DNA of 55,568 nucleotides from assembly GCA_031423955.1 (NCBI GenBank), contig JANPGJ010000409.1, positions 1 through 55,568 on the forward strand. The letters run 5' to 3'. Under the pieces are notes generated by a model, which was not told the origin of the DNA, ran no database searches, and saw only the letters and a program-made list of their open reading frames with translations. Both the position numbers and the translations under genes were made by a program. Shown here one piece after another: positions 43,229-52,922 of this stretch. The first letter of the stretch is position 1. Each line of letters begins with the position of its first letter. The stretch is from JAEUOS01 sp031423955 (GTDB lineage Bacteria > Pseudomonadota > Gammaproteobacteria > Burkholderiales > JAEUOS01).

Positions 43229-44596
43229 TCAGCGCATGCCCGGCATGCCGCCGCCCATGAAACGACCCATGCCGCGCATCATCTTGGCCATGCCGCCTTT
43301 CTTCATCTGTTTCATCATCGCCTGCATTTGCTCGAACTGTTTGAGCATGCGGTTGACTTCCTGTACCTGAACGCCGGCGCCTTTGGCGATCCGCTGTTTG
43401 CGTTTTGCCTTGATCAGGTCCGGGTACGCCCGTTCCTTTGGAGTCATCGCGTTGATGATTCCTTCCATCCGCCTGACTTCGCGTTCGGCGCGGTCAAGAT
43501 CGGTGTTCTGCGCCGCCTGCGTGATGTGCGCTGGCAGTTTGTCCATCAAGCTGGACAGGCCCCCCATCTTACGCATTTGACCGATTTGCCCCTTGAAGTC
43601 CTCCAGGTCAAAGCCCTGGCCGGACCGCATCTTGTCGGCGACCTTCTTGGCGACATCGACATCAATACCTTTTTGCGCTTCCTCGACCAGCGACAGGATG
43701 TCGCCCATTCCAAGAATCCTGCCGGCCATCCGTCCGGGGTGAAAAACCTCGAAGCCGGAGAGCTTCTCGCCAACGCCGGCAAACTTGATCGGCGCCCCGG
43801 TGATGTACCGCACCGACAATGCGGCGCCACCTCGCGCGTCGCCATCGAGCTTGGTCAGGATGATTCCAGTGAGCGGAAGGGCGTCATGGAACGCCTTTGC
43901 CGTGTTGACGGCATCCTGTCCGAGCATCGCGTCCACCACAAACAAGGTCTCGATAGGATTAGCCGCGCTGTGCAGCGCGCGAATTTCATCCATCATCGCT
44001 TCGTCGACACCCAATCGCCCGGCGGTATCGACGATCAGCACATCATGGAAGTGCGACTTGGCCCAGGCGATGGCGGCAGCGACGATCGCGACCGGTTGCT
44101 GATCGACGCTCGATGGGAAAAAATCCGCGCCCGCCTGGGCTGCAACGGTTTCGAGTTGCTTGATCGCGGCAGGCCGGTAGACGTCGGCAGAAACTACCAG
44201 GACCTTCTTCTTGTGTTCTTCACGAATGAGCTTCGCGAGCTTGCCGGCGGTCGTTGTTTTGCCGGCGCCCTGCAGCCCGGCCAGGAGAATCACGGCAGGC
44301 GGCGTGGTGCTGAAATTCAGGCCGCTCGCGTCGCCTCCCATGATCGCGGCCAGTTCCCGATTGACCACGCCCACCAGGGCTTGTCCTGGCGTCAGGCTGC
44401 CAATTACTTCGGTACCCTGGGCCTTCTCCTTGATCCGAGCGACCAGATCGCGCACCACCGGCAGCGCCACGTCTGCTTCGAGCAGCGCCATCCGGACTTC
44501 GCGAAGCATCTCGGCAGTGTTCGCTTCAGTCAGGCGTGCCTCGCCCCGGAGGGTCTTTACCACTTTCGAAAGCCGGCTGGTGAGGTTGTCTAGCAT
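43229..44596 (-). CDS. ffh: Signal recognition particle protein Ffh
   Basis: GTPase that binds hydrophobic nascent signal sequences with 4.5S RNA and FtsY. 455 aa. The N domain has the ALLEADV motif; the G domain has the P-loop GLQGAGKTTT (residues 107-116), DTAGR and TKLDGDARGG. The C-terminal M domain is rich in Met, ending in GMAKMMRGMGRFMGGGMPGMR-type sequence that forms the signal-peptide groove. Its start codon overlaps, on the opposite strand, the first possible start of the ccsA-like gene. Confidence 0.97.
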   Translation of the reverse strand: MLDNLTSRLSKVVKTLRGEARLTEANTAEMLREVRMALLEADVALPVVRDLVARIKEKAQGTEVIGSLTPGQALVGVVNRELAAIMGGDASGLNFSTTPPAVILLAGLQGAGKTTTAGKLAKLIREEHKKKVLVVSADVYRPAAIKQLETVAAQAGADFFPSSVDQQPVAIVAAAIAWAKSHFHDVLIVDTAGRLGVDEAMMDEIRALHSAANPIETLFVVDAMLGQDAVNTAKAFHDALPLTGIILTKLDGDARGGAALSVRYITGAPIKFAGVGEKLSGFEVFHPGRMAGRILGMGDILSLVEEAQKGIDVDVAKKVADKMRSGQGFDLEDFKGQIGQMRKMGGLSSLMDKLPAHITQAAQNTDLDRAEREVRRMEGIINAMTPKERAYPDLIKAKRKQRIAKGAGVQVQEVNRMLKQFEQMQAMMKQMKKGGMAKMMRGMGRFMGGGMPGMR

Positions 44597-44636
44597 GTCG
44601 TTTTTTGAATGGGTCCCGTTGCACTACAATCAATTG

Positions 44637-45482
44637 ATGGAAAAGATTTTACTCCACGCGTTTTGCGCATCGGCTTACATGGCGCTTGCGCTGCACTTCT
44701 GGAATAGTCGCTGGCGTGTTGTCAGGCTGGCGGCGCATCCCGCGGCATCCTCGGGGACGCGCCTGAGCGGGCGCGAGCAGGCAGCTACCCTGGTGGTGGT
44801 GGCCTTGCACGCCTACGTGTTGTTTGGCGACATGCTGGGCGACTCGCAGTTTCGTTTTGGCTTTGCCCACGCACTATCGGTGATGGCCCTGCTCGCGCTG
44901 GTGTTCTACGGCATTGAGAGCTTCTTTTATCCACTTGAGGGAATGCTTGCGCTGGTATTGCCGCCTGCCGCGCTTTGTACTTTCATGCCCGCCTTGTTTG
45001 AAGGGGCATTGATGACCGGCAAGGTGGCCGCACCGGCGTTCGTCGCGCATGTGGTGATTGCCATGGGGGCTTACGCCTTTATCGCGATCGCCGCGGCGCA
45101 CGCGATTCTGATGGCGGTCGTCGAGCGAAGACTGCACGCGCCCGGCAGGCGCGCAGCGGCGTCATCCGGGCTGCCGCCCCTGCTCACAATGGAGCGTCTG
45201 CTGTTCCGGATGCTGGCTGCCGGATTCGTCCTGCTAACGTTAACGCTGGTCAGCGGCGCGATTTTTTCTGAAGAGATCTTCGGGCGCGCGTTGCGCTTTG
45301 ACCACAAGTCGGTATTCAGTCTGCTGGCCTGGCTCATTTTTGCGGTACTGCTGCTCGGACGCCATGCTTATGGCTGGCGCGGCAGGGCCGCCCTGAATGG
45401 CACTCTTGCCGGGTTCGGCATGTTGCTGTTGGCCTACATCGGCACGCGATTTGTGCTGGAAGTAGTACTTGGCCGGGTCTGA
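44637..45482 (+). CDS. CcsA/YpjD-family cytochrome c assembly protein
   Basis: 281 aa with about eight membrane segments. The tryptophan-rich WWD motif of CcmC/CcsA proteins is only partly recognisable here. RFDHKSVFSLLAWLIFAVLLLGRHAYGWRGR is the family's conserved heme-handling C-terminal region, including His residues. This ffh-divergent gene is usually annotated as cytochrome c biogenesis protein (YpjD). The ATG at 44637 is preferred. An ATG at 44595 would add 14 residues and overlap the ffh start codon. The role in heme/cytochrome c assembly is by family, not shown. Confidence 0.85.
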   Translation: MEKILLHAFCASAYMALALHFWNSRWRVVRLAAHPAASSGTRLSGREQAATLVVVALHAYVLFGDMLGDSQFRFGFAHALSVMALLALVFYGIESFFYPLEGMLALVLPPAALCTFMPALFEGALMTGKVAAPAFVAHVVIAMGAYAFIAIAAAHAILMAVVERRLHAPGRRAAASSGLPPLLTMERLLFRMLAAGFVLLTLTLVSGAIFSEEIFGRALRFDHKSVFSLLAWLIFAVLLLGRHAYGWRGRAALNGTLAGFGMLLLAYIGTRFVLEVVLGRV

Positions 45483-45600
45483 TCGCGACCAGCGCGTCGC
45501 AACTGTCCGGACTGCAAATCGCGCACCGCACTTTCTGCAGCCGTGAACGACGACGTAAAGGCGGCCAGTGGGTCGCGAAGTTTTTCGATACGAGGTACAG

Positions 45601-45834
45601 ATGGCTAAATTGGCGCTGCTTCTGCTGGCTGTGGTCGCCGCAATGTTGTGGCTGCGCTTCAAGGCCGGCAGCATGAAGTCCCGCGTCAAGCCAGGGCCCG
45701 GCCCCACGGTTGCGCAAATGGTGATTTGCACCGAATGCGCGGTGCACCTGCCTGCAACTGAGGCCTTGTGCGACAAGGCGGGCCGGTTCTATTGCTGTGA
45801 AGCGCACCGGTCTGCCGCCTTGGGCAAGCGATGA
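45601..45834 (+). CDS. PP0621-family small membrane protein
   Basis: 77 aa. One N-terminal membrane helix (KLALLLLAVVAAMLWLRF), then a short linker and a Cys/His motif: CTECAVHLP ... FYCCEAHR, a probable zinc site. PP0621-type proteins lie upstream of pilS or other sensor kinases in betaproteobacteria. Start ATG at 45601 has GAGG 8 nt upstream. The stop overlaps the pilS ATG. Function unknown. Confidence 0.82.
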   Translation: MAKLALLLLAVVAAMLWLRFKAGSMKSRVKPGPGPTVAQMVICTECAVHLPATEALCDKAGRFYCCEAHRSAALGKR

Positions 45835-47468
45835 CCCCGACGATCGGTGCGCCGTTGTTCGGCATCGATGCCCGCGCCACCGCGGTACCTGATGCATTCT
45901 GGAAATCACTTGGCTATTTCAATTTTTCCCGTTTGATGCTGGCTGGCGTCCTGCTCGCCGCGATCAGCATGTATGGCGATACAAGGGTATTCGGGGCGAC
46001 TGATCCGGCCCTGTTTTACAAGGCATGCATCGCCTACTTTTGCCTGGCGATCGTCTTCTGGTGGGCACTGAGGAAGATCCGTACCCTGTTTGCTGCTCAT
46101 TTGGCAGTGCACGCGCTGACCGACATGTTGGTTATCGCCTTGCTGCTGCATGCCAGCGGCGGGATTCGCTCAGGTCTGGGGATTCTGCTCCTGATGCCGC
46201 TGGCGGCCGCGGCTTCCGTTTCCGGAGGGCGCACCTCGCTTTTCTATGCCGCACTTGCGACATTCGCATTGTTCGTCGAAAACACCTATTGGGTCTTGCA
46301 ATATGAAATTGGTTGGACCGACTATTTTCCGGTCGGCTTGTTGGCGGCGGGCTGCTTCACTGTCGCCCTGGTCACAAATCGCCTGGCGAAGCGCCTGATC
46401 GCCAATGAGGATCTGGTGCGGCAACGTTCCGCGGACTTGCACAATCAGATCGAAATCAATCGACTGATCATTCGCGACATGCCCAGCGGTGTGCTGGTGG
46501 TTGATAGCGGTGGCGCGGTTCGCCTTGCAAACCGGGAGGCTGAACGATTGCTTGGACGCTCCGCAGTGCAAGGGCAAATGCTCGCAGCCATGGCACCGGA
46601 GCTCGCCGAAGCGGGCTCGCGATGGCGTCAACATGGTGGTGCCGGACGCGCGCACCTGGAAGTGGCGGGCCGCAGCATGTACATGCGGCTGCTCAACGCG
46701 GTGGGCGGCGCGGGCGGCGAGCTGCTGATGTTTCTCGAAGATGCAAGCAAGCTCAAAGTGCAGGCGCAGCAGGTCAAGCTCGCCGCCCTCGGACGGCTTA
46801 CTGCGAATATCGCGCACGAGATTCGCAACCCCCTGTCGGCGATCGGGCATGCATCGGAATTGCTGGCCGAAGAAACTGCAGGATTGCCGCAATTGGCGCG
46901 ACTGACGCGAATCATCGGAGACAACACCGCGCGCCTGGATCGAATCGTGCAGGAGGTTCTGCAACTCAACAGTCGCGACCGGGCGGTAGCCGAAGAATTG
47001 TCGCTTGATGCGATGGTGCGCGGCTTTGTCGACCAGGTATGCCAAACGGAGAAGATACCGCGCACCGCGTTCGACATACATCTGCCGGCTTCGGCGCGCG
47101 TCTACTTTGATCGCCAGCACCTGCATCGCATTCTCTGGAATCTGGTCAGCAACGCGTGGCGGCATTCCTCGAAAGGTGCGGCATCGATCCGGATCGTGGC
47201 GGTGGCCTCGGGAGAGGAGACAATTGACCTGCACATCGTCGACGATGGCGCGGGCGTCAATGAAGAGCAGGTAGGCAAGTTGTTCGAGCCGTTCTCAACC
47301 ACCGAGGCGCGGGGTACCGGCCTTGGCTTGTACATTGCGCGCGAATTGGCCGAAGCCAATCGGGCCGCCCTTGATTTCGTGCCGGAAGCTGAACGAGTGC
47401 GACCGCCGGGGAGAGCAGTTGTTACCTCGGGCGCAGAATTCAAACTATCGATGGAAGGCCATGTCTAA
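45831..47468 (+). CDS. pilS: Two-component sensor histidine kinase PilS
   Basis: 545 aa. Six membrane segments lie within residues 25-185 with very short loops, as in PilS of Pseudomonas. A PAS domain follows at about 200-300 (DMPSGVLVVDSGGAVRLAN). The HisKA phosphoacceptor is NIAHEIRNPLSAIGHASELL, and the HATPase domain has DDGAGVNEEQ and GTGLGLYIAREL. It partners PilR, encoded directly downstream with overlapping ends. Named from position with pilR; the sensed signal in other species is unassembled pilin in the membrane. Confidence 0.93.
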   Translation: MTPTIGAPLFGIDARATAVPDAFWKSLGYFNFSRLMLAGVLLAAISMYGDTRVFGATDPALFYKACIAYFCLAIVFWWALRKIRTLFAAHLAVHALTDMLVIALLLHASGGIRSGLGILLLMPLAAAASVSGGRTSLFYAALATFALFVENTYWVLQYEIGWTDYFPVGLLAAGCFTVALVTNRLAKRLIANEDLVRQRSADLHNQIEINRLIIRDMPSGVLVVDSGGAVRLANREAERLLGRSAVQGQMLAAMAPELAEAGSRWRQHGGAGRAHLEVAGRSMYMRLLNAVGGAGGELLMFLEDASKLKVQAQQVKLAALGRLTANIAHEIRNPLSAIGHASELLAEETAGLPQLARLTRIIGDNTARLDRIVQEVLQLNSRDRAVAEELSLDAMVRGFVDQVCQTEKIPRTAFDIHLPASARVYFDRQHLHRILWNLVSNAWRHSSKGAASIRIVAVASGEETIDLHIVDDGAGVNEEQVGKLFEPFSTTEARGTGLGLYIARELAEANRAALDFVPEAERVRPPGRAVVTSGAEFKLSMEGHV

Positions 47469-48882
47469 TTCACGCGAACCGAACCAGAATCTGCGCCGGG
47501 CAGGGCCGGGCGGGCGCATTCCACGCGTCCTGGTGGTTGATGACGAAGCAGACCTGCGCGAATTGCTTGAGCTGACGCTGGTTAGGATGGGGCTGGATGT
47601 CGATCAGGCCGGCGGCGTCGGAGAAGCCCGCTCGCTTCTGGATCAACGGACTTATGATCTTTGTCTGACCGATATGCGCATGGCCGATGGAGACGGCCTG
47701 GAATTGGTGCTCTACATGAGCCGGCACCATGGTGATGTACCGGTCGCGGTTATCACGGCCCATGGCAGCACCGACAACGCGATTGCGGCGCTCAAGGCCG
47801 GCGCCTTCGATTACCTTGCGAAGCCGGTGGCGCTTGAGCAATTGCGGACCCTGGTGCGCTCGGCAATCGATGTACCGGTGCGTGGCCGTGCGGCATCCTC
47901 GAAATCGACCGACCGTACCCTGATTGGCGGGTCGCCCGCAATGAATGAGGCACGTTCGATGATTGATCGGGTTGCGCGGAAACTGGCGCCAGTCTATCTC
48001 ACGGGTGAATCGGGCAGTGGCAAGGAGTTGGCGGCACGCCGGATCCACGAGTTGAGCGGGCGCGGTGGCGCGTTCGTCGCGGTCAACTGCGGAGCGATTC
48101 CGGAATCGCTGATGGAAAGCGAGTTCTTCGGATACCGCAAAGGCGCCTTCACTGGCGCCGACGACGATCGGCAGGGGTATTTCCAGGCTGCGGACACTGG
48201 CACCCTGTTTCTCGACGAAATCGCCGATTTGCCACTAGCGATGCAAGTCAAGCTGTTGCGGGTGGTGCAGGAAAAGCAGGTGAGGCGTCTCGGCGGCGCC
48301 GCCGAGGAGCCTGTTGATGTTCGAATCATCAGTGCGACGCACCAGAACCTGGCGGCGCTGGTCGCCAGCGGTCGTTTTCGCCAGGATCTGCTTTATCGTC
48401 TGAACGTGATCGAAATAAAGATGCCCGCTTTGCGCGAGTTCCGTGAAGACATTCCGGAAATGGCTGAGGCGATACTGGTACGACTGGCCGAGCAGAATGG
48501 CAGGCCGGCGAAACTGACCGGCGAAGCGGTCAGGCAACTGATTGCCTATGATTTCCCGGGCAATGTGCGGGAACTCGAGAACGTGCTTGAGCGGGCGTTG
48601 GCGCTCGCCACCGGTGACTCCATCGATGCCGACGATTTGCGGTTGACGCCGCTGCAGGCCGATTCCGGTACGCGCGGCGGCACTTCGCCGGGCGAGGTAC
48701 GGGGCAAGTCGGAGTCGAGTCTTGGCATGTCATTGCAGGACTATCTGGACAGAGCCGAACGAGACGCAATTCTGATGGCACTTGAGGAGGCGCAAAACAA
48801 CCGGACCGCCGCTGCAAAATTGCTGGGCGTCACTTTTCGCTCCCTACGCTACAGGCTGCAAAGGCTCAACATTGTCGACTGA
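47461..48882 (+). CDS. pilR: Sigma-54-dependent response regulator PilR
   Basis: 473 aa. Receiver domain first (VLVVDDEADLRELL, phospho-Asp in LCLTDMRMADGDG). A sigma-54 AAA+ domain follows with GESGSGKELAAR (Walker A), the GAFTGA loop as KGAFTGADDDR, and LFLDEIADLP (Walker B). A C-terminal Fis-type helix-turn-helix ends ALEEAQNNRTAAAKLLGVTFRSLRYRL. The GAFTGA loop is intact, so it can activate RpoN promoters, classically pilA. No pilA is in this window. Start ATG at 47461 with GGAAGG upstream, overlapping pilS by 8 nt. Confidence 0.94.
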   Translation: MSNSREPNQNLRRAGPGGRIPRVLVVDDEADLRELLELTLVRMGLDVDQAGGVGEARSLLDQRTYDLCLTDMRMADGDGLELVLYMSRHHGDVPVAVITAHGSTDNAIAALKAGAFDYLAKPVALEQLRTLVRSAIDVPVRGRAASSKSTDRTLIGGSPAMNEARSMIDRVARKLAPVYLTGESGSGKELAARRIHELSGRGGAFVAVNCGAIPESLMESEFFGYRKGAFTGADDDRQGYFQAADTGTLFLDEIADLPLAMQVKLLRVVQEKQVRRLGGAAEEPVDVRIISATHQNLAALVASGRFRQDLLYRLNVIEIKMPALREFREDIPEMAEAILVRLAEQNGRPAKLTGEAVRQLIAYDFPGNVRELENVLERALALATGDSIDADDLRLTPLQADSGTRGGTSPGEVRGKSESSLGMSLQDYLDRAERDAILMALEEAQNNRTAAAKLLGVTFRSLRYRLQRLNIVD

Positions 48883-49477
48883 AGTGCCGCGCGGTTTCGC
48901 TGCCCGCCGATCCGCGGCGCGAAGTGGGTGGCATCCGCGCGCACGGCATGTCGCATCGCCCAACCGCGATGCGCGGCCCGCCCAGGCAGTCGTTGAACTG
49001 TTGGTTATACACAACATCAGCTTGCCTCCTGGCCGATTCAGCGGGGACGCGGTTGAGCACCTCTTCACCAACCGGCTCGATCCGCTTGGACATCCCTACT
49101 TTGCAGGCCTCGATGGTTTGCGGGTTTCAGCGCACTTCCTGATTCGCCGAAATGGGGATTTGATTCAGTTCGTATCGTGCGCCGAACGTGCCTGGCACGC
49201 GGGTGTTTCAATCTGGCGCCAACGCACCCGATGCAATGACTTTTCCATCGGCATCGAGCTTGAAGGTACCGATCACCGCCCATACGCCAGCCGTCAGTAT
49301 GAGCGCCTGGCGAGCCTTTCGCGCTGGCTTGTCGATGCATATCCAACCATTGTGGGCGTTGCCGGACATGATGAGATAGCGCCGGGACGAAAGACTGATC
49401 CCGGGCCCAGTTTCGATTGGCACCGTTTCATGAGCGACGCCGGCCTTGCGGCCGGGTTTCGGAACCTGCAGGCCTGA
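48872..49477 (+). CDS. ampD: 1,6-anhydro-N-acetylmuramyl-L-alanine amidase AmpD
   Basis: Cytoplasmic zinc amidase that recycles anhydromuropeptides and indirectly controls AmpC-type responses. 201 aa. ASPNRDARP and VIHNISLPPGRF carry the first zinc His, and SIGIELEG and the VAGHDEIAPGRKTDPG motif give the other ligands. The start is uncertain. TTG at 48872 with AAGG 7 nt upstream overlaps pilR by 11 nt; a GTG at 48884 is possible. Its N-terminus is about 15 residues longer than E. coli AmpD. It is probably in the pilSR transcript. Confidence 0.92.
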   Translation: MSTEVPRGFAARRSAARSGWHPRARHVASPNRDARPAQAVVELLVIHNISLPPGRFSGDAVEHLFTNRLDPLGHPYFAGLDGLRVSAHFLIRRNGDLIQFVSCAERAWHAGVSIWRQRTRCNDFSIGIELEGTDHRPYASRQYERLASLSRWLVDAYPTIVGVAGHDEIAPGRKTDPGPSFDWHRFMSDAGLAAGFRNLQA

Positions 49478-49524
49478 TGCGTGCACGCAAAAAATAAAAA
49501 CCCACTTGCGCCTTGCGAATTCCT

Positions 49525-49540
49525 ATACTAGACTTAGCCC
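49525..49540. promoter_or_regulatory. Candidate distal NrdR box
   Basis: ATACTAGACTTAGCCC; 9 of 16 positions match the NrdR consensus ACACWATATATWGTGT. Its offset from the proximal box is exactly 31 bp, about three helical turns, which is the usual NrdR arrangement. Confidence 0.5.
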
Positions 49541-49555
49541 TTGTCGACGCGATAC

Positions 49556-49571
49556 GCACTACATATTGTGT
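49556..49571. promoter_or_regulatory. NrdR box upstream of nrdA
   Basis: GCACTACATATTGTGT matches the NrdR consensus ACACWATATATWGTGT at 14 of 16 positions. NrdR represses ribonucleotide reductase genes when ATP/dATP is bound. Confidence 0.75.
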
Positions 49572-49951
49572 CAAACTCTAAAAATGCGTTGACAGCCAGA
49601 TTGCGCAGTTGGGTATGGAGGCCAGGCTGGGGCTTTGGGCGATGCGGACAGGGTTGGAACCTTCGAATTGGGCGACGTAACGTGCCGCAACTTTGTGGCG
49701 CGGCGCGATGTTTCGCATTCGAACGCGTGCGTTTGAATGCGTCTTCTTCCTTCGTGCGGGCGGTGGCAGCTAACCGTCGCATGCCATAGGTCGTCAGGAA
49801 AATGTCCACAAGGAATTAGAAGGCAGCGTTGGAAGGCTGGAAGTTAATTCCGCATGCTTCTTCTTTCTTGCGCGCGCGGAATGGCAGGTCCGCTCGCATG
49901 CCGGCCGGTTGATTGAAAAACTAATCAAGTTCAGTTCGGGAGACTCACGCA

Positions 49952-52852
49952 ATGCAGGCAATTCAATCAGTTGACGCGGGCAAGGCTGGCGCGTCGATGA
50001 CGCTTCAAGGGAGCAAGGCTGTTGCAGGCGTGCCGCTTGACGCTGCCGAATTGCAGGCGCAGTACAGGATCATCCGGCGTAACGGTGCGGTGGTGCCGTT
50101 TGAGCCGTCGAAGATCACGGTGGCAATGACCAAGGCGTTCCTGGCCGTGAGCGGCGGGCAGGGTGCAGCGTCGGCTCGCATTCGCGAAGTGGTTGCAGCG
50201 TTGACCGAGGCGGTGGTTGGAGCCCTGGTGAGGCGGCAACCGGCCGGCGGCACGTTCCACATCGAAGACGTGCAGGACCAGGTCGAATTGTCGCTGATGC
50301 GTTCCGGGGAGCATGAAGTTGCACGCTCCTATGTGCTGTATCGGCAAAAGCGTTCCGAGGAGCGCGCGCGGGCCAAGGAGCGCGCGGCGCCGACAGTGAG
50401 CAGTGGAATGATGATCACTGACGATGCGGGGAACAAGGTGCCGCTGGACGTGGCTCGCCTGCAGGATCTGCTTGATGCGGCGTGCGAGGGATTGTCAGAG
50501 GCGCGGTCGGAGTTGATTCTTGAATCGTCCCTCAAGAACCTGTACGACGGCGTTCCGGCTGGCGAGGTGCGAAAGGCTCTGATTCTTTCTTCGCGAACCC
50601 TGATCGAGTCGGACCCGGCCTACGGCTATGTAACAGCGCGATTGTTGCTCAACGACATCCGCCACGAGGTACTGGGTGAAGAGTTGTCGCAGGCCGCGAT
50701 GGAGGCGCGCTACGCGGAGTACTTCCCGCAGTTCATCAAAGGCGGTATTGCCGCAGAATTGCTCGATGAACGGCTGGCACACTTTGACCTCAAGCGCCTG
50801 GGCGCGGCTCTGGTGGGGCGCCGCGATTTCCAATTCGAGTATCTCGGACTGCAAACCCTGTATGACCGCTACTTTCTGCACCAGGACGAACGGCGAATCG
50901 AAATGCCGCAGGCGTTCTTCATGCGGGTTGCGATGGGCCTTGCATTGAATGAACTCGACCGCGAAGCGCGCGCGATCGAGTTCTATGAAGTGCTGTCCAG
51001 GTTCGATTTCATGTCGTCAACCCCGACCCTGTTCAATGCCGGTACCTTGCGCTCGCAGTTGTCGTCATGCTATCTGACGACAGTTGCCGACGACCTTGAC
51101 GGCATTTATGAGGCGATCAAGGAGAACGCGCTGCTGTCCAAGTTTGCGGGTGGGCTCGGGAACGACTGGACGCCGGTTCGGGCATTGGGCAGTTATATCA
51201 AGGGCACCAACGGCAAATCGCAGGGAGTAGTGCCTTTTCTAAAGGTAGTCAACGATACTGCCGTCGCTGTCAATCAGGGGGGCAAGCGCAAAGGAGCGGT
51301 TTGTGCCTACCTCGAGACCTGGCATCTGGATATCGAGGAATTCCTGGAACTGCGCAAGAACACCGGCGACGATCGCCGTCGGACCCACGACATGAACACG
51401 GCGAACTGGATTCCCGATCTGTTCATGAAACGAGTCATGGAGAACGGGGAGTGGACGCTTTTCTCCCCCTCGGACTGCATCGACCTTCACGACAAGTTCG
51501 GAAAGGAATTCGAGCGAGCTTACGTGGCCTACGAACAAAAGGCCGCGGCGGGCGAGGTAAAGCTGTTCAAGAAGGTGCCGGCTGTCTCGATCTGGCGAAA
51601 GATGCTGTCGATGCTGTTCGAGACGGGGCATCCATGGTTCACGTGGAAGGACGCGTGCAACATCCGCTCGCCGCAACAGCATATCGGGGTGGTGCACTCC
51701 TCGAATCTATGTACCGAGATCACGCTCAATACCAATGACAGTGAAATCGCCGTGTGCAACCTGGGTTCGATCAACCTGCGTGCACACCTGCGGGACGGCA
51801 AGATCGACCACGCGAAGCTCAAGCGGACGGTGGCGATCGCAATGCGCATGCTTGATAACGTCATCGACATCAACTACTACGCGGTGGCCAAGGCGCGCAA
51901 TTCGAACCTGAAGCATCGTCCGGTCGGCTTGGGAATCATGGCGTTTCAGGATTGTCTGCACGACATGCGTGTCCCGTATGCGTCGCAGGAGGCCGTTGAA
52001 TTCGCCGACCAGTCGATGGAAGCCGTGTGCTATTACGCTTACTGGGCGTCAACTGAACTTGCTGCCGAGCGTGGGCGCTATAGCTCCTACAAGGGATCGC
52101 TATGGGATCGCGATATCCTGCCGCAGGACACCATCAAACTGTTGCGCGCCGAGCGTGGTGGTTACGTCGATGTCGACGAAACCTCGACCCTAGACTGGGA
52201 CGCTTTGCGCAGCCGGATGCGCGCGCACGGGATGCGCAATTCGAATTGCGTGGCGATTGCACCGACAGCGACAATCTCCAACATCATCGGGGTGTCGGCT
52301 TGCATCGAGCCCACTTTCCAGAACGTGTTTGTCAAGTCCAATCTGTCCGGGGAATTTACCGTCGTCAACGAGTATCTGGTGCGTGACCTCAAGCGCTTGG
52401 GACTTTGGGACTCAGTGATGATTGCCGACCTGAAGTATTTTGACGGCTCGCTGGCGAAGATTGACAGGGTGCCATCCGAGATTCGCAGCCTGTATGCGAC
52501 CGCGTTCGAAGTCGATTCGAAGTGGATCGTCGAGGCGGCGGCGCGGCGCCAGAAATGGATCGATCAGGCCCAATCGCTCAATATTTACATGGCGGGCGCG
52601 TCCGGCAAAAAACTGGACGACACCTACAAGCTGGCGTGGATGCGCGGGTTGAAGACAACCTATTACTTGCGTACTCAAGGCGCTACCACGGCCGAAAAGT
52701 CGACTGTCAAGGGGGGGCAGCTCAATGCGGTTCCAACCGATGGCGGCATCGCTTCAGGTGCGACGTTCATGCCGGAGCCGGAACTTGTTGGCCAAGCCTG
52801 TGTACTGCGGCCTGGTGATGCAGGGTTCGATGAATGTGAGGCCTGCCAGTAG
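49952..52852 (+). CDS. nrdA: Ribonucleoside-diphosphate reductase class Ia, alpha subunit
   Basis: 966 aa, long for NrdA but usual in betaproteobacteria. After about 35 poorly conserved residues there is an ATP-cone (IIRRNGAVVPFEPSKITVAM) for allosteric control. A second, degenerate cone-like segment follows from about residue 145 (ITDDAGNKVPLDVARLQDLL). The catalytic barrel has active-site Cys in SSCYL, LCTEI (Asn-Leu-Cys-Thr-Glu) and AVCNLGSINL. The C-terminal tail ends DECEACQ with the redox-active Cys pair. GGGAG precedes the ATG. nrdB follows 70 nt later. Confidence 0.97.
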   Translation: MQAIQSVDAGKAGASMTLQGSKAVAGVPLDAAELQAQYRIIRRNGAVVPFEPSKITVAMTKAFLAVSGGQGAASARIREVVAALTEAVVGALVRRQPAGGTFHIEDVQDQVELSLMRSGEHEVARSYVLYRQKRSEERARAKERAAPTVSSGMMITDDAGNKVPLDVARLQDLLDAACEGLSEARSELILESSLKNLYDGVPAGEVRKALILSSRTLIESDPAYGYVTARLLLNDIRHEVLGEELSQAAMEARYAEYFPQFIKGGIAAELLDERLAHFDLKRLGAALVGRRDFQFEYLGLQTLYDRYFLHQDERRIEMPQAFFMRVAMGLALNELDREARAIEFYEVLSRFDFMSSTPTLFNAGTLRSQLSSCYLTTVADDLDGIYEAIKENALLSKFAGGLGNDWTPVRALGSYIKGTNGKSQGVVPFLKVVNDTAVAVNQGGKRKGAVCAYLETWHLDIEEFLELRKNTGDDRRRTHDMNTANWIPDLFMKRVMENGEWTLFSPSDCIDLHDKFGKEFERAYVAYEQKAAAGEVKLFKKVPAVSIWRKMLSMLFETGHPWFTWKDACNIRSPQQHIGVVHSSNLCTEITLNTNDSEIAVCNLGSINLRAHLRDGKIDHAKLKRTVAIAMRMLDNVIDINYYAVAKARNSNLKHRPVGLGIMAFQDCLHDMRVPYASQEAVEFADQSMEAVCYYAYWASTELAAERGRYSSYKGSLWDRDILPQDTIKLLRAERGGYVDVDETSTLDWDALRSRMRAHGMRNSNCVAIAPTATISNIIGVSACIEPTFQNVFVKSNLSGEFTVVNEYLVRDLKRLGLWDSVMIADLKYFDGSLAKIDRVPSEIRSLYATAFEVDSKWIVEAAARRQKWIDQAQSLNIYMAGASGKKLDDTYKLAWMRGLKTTYYLRTQGATTAEKSTVKGGQLNAVPTDGGIASGATFMPEPELVGQACVLRPGDAGFDECEACQ

Positions 52853-52922
52853 TGACGATCGTGTCGACGCGACCCGAATCGAAATTGTGTAATCAGTGTA
52901 GTGGCAAAGCGGAGAGTTATTA

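Larger units (their letters stand above)
49478..49951. other. nrdA upstream region with long leader
   Basis: 474 bp without a gene. A TATACT -10-like box is at 49524-49529 (weak -35). Two NrdR-type boxes overlap and follow it. If transcription starts near them, the leader is about 380 nt; I recognise no known riboswitch in it. Confidence 0.5.
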
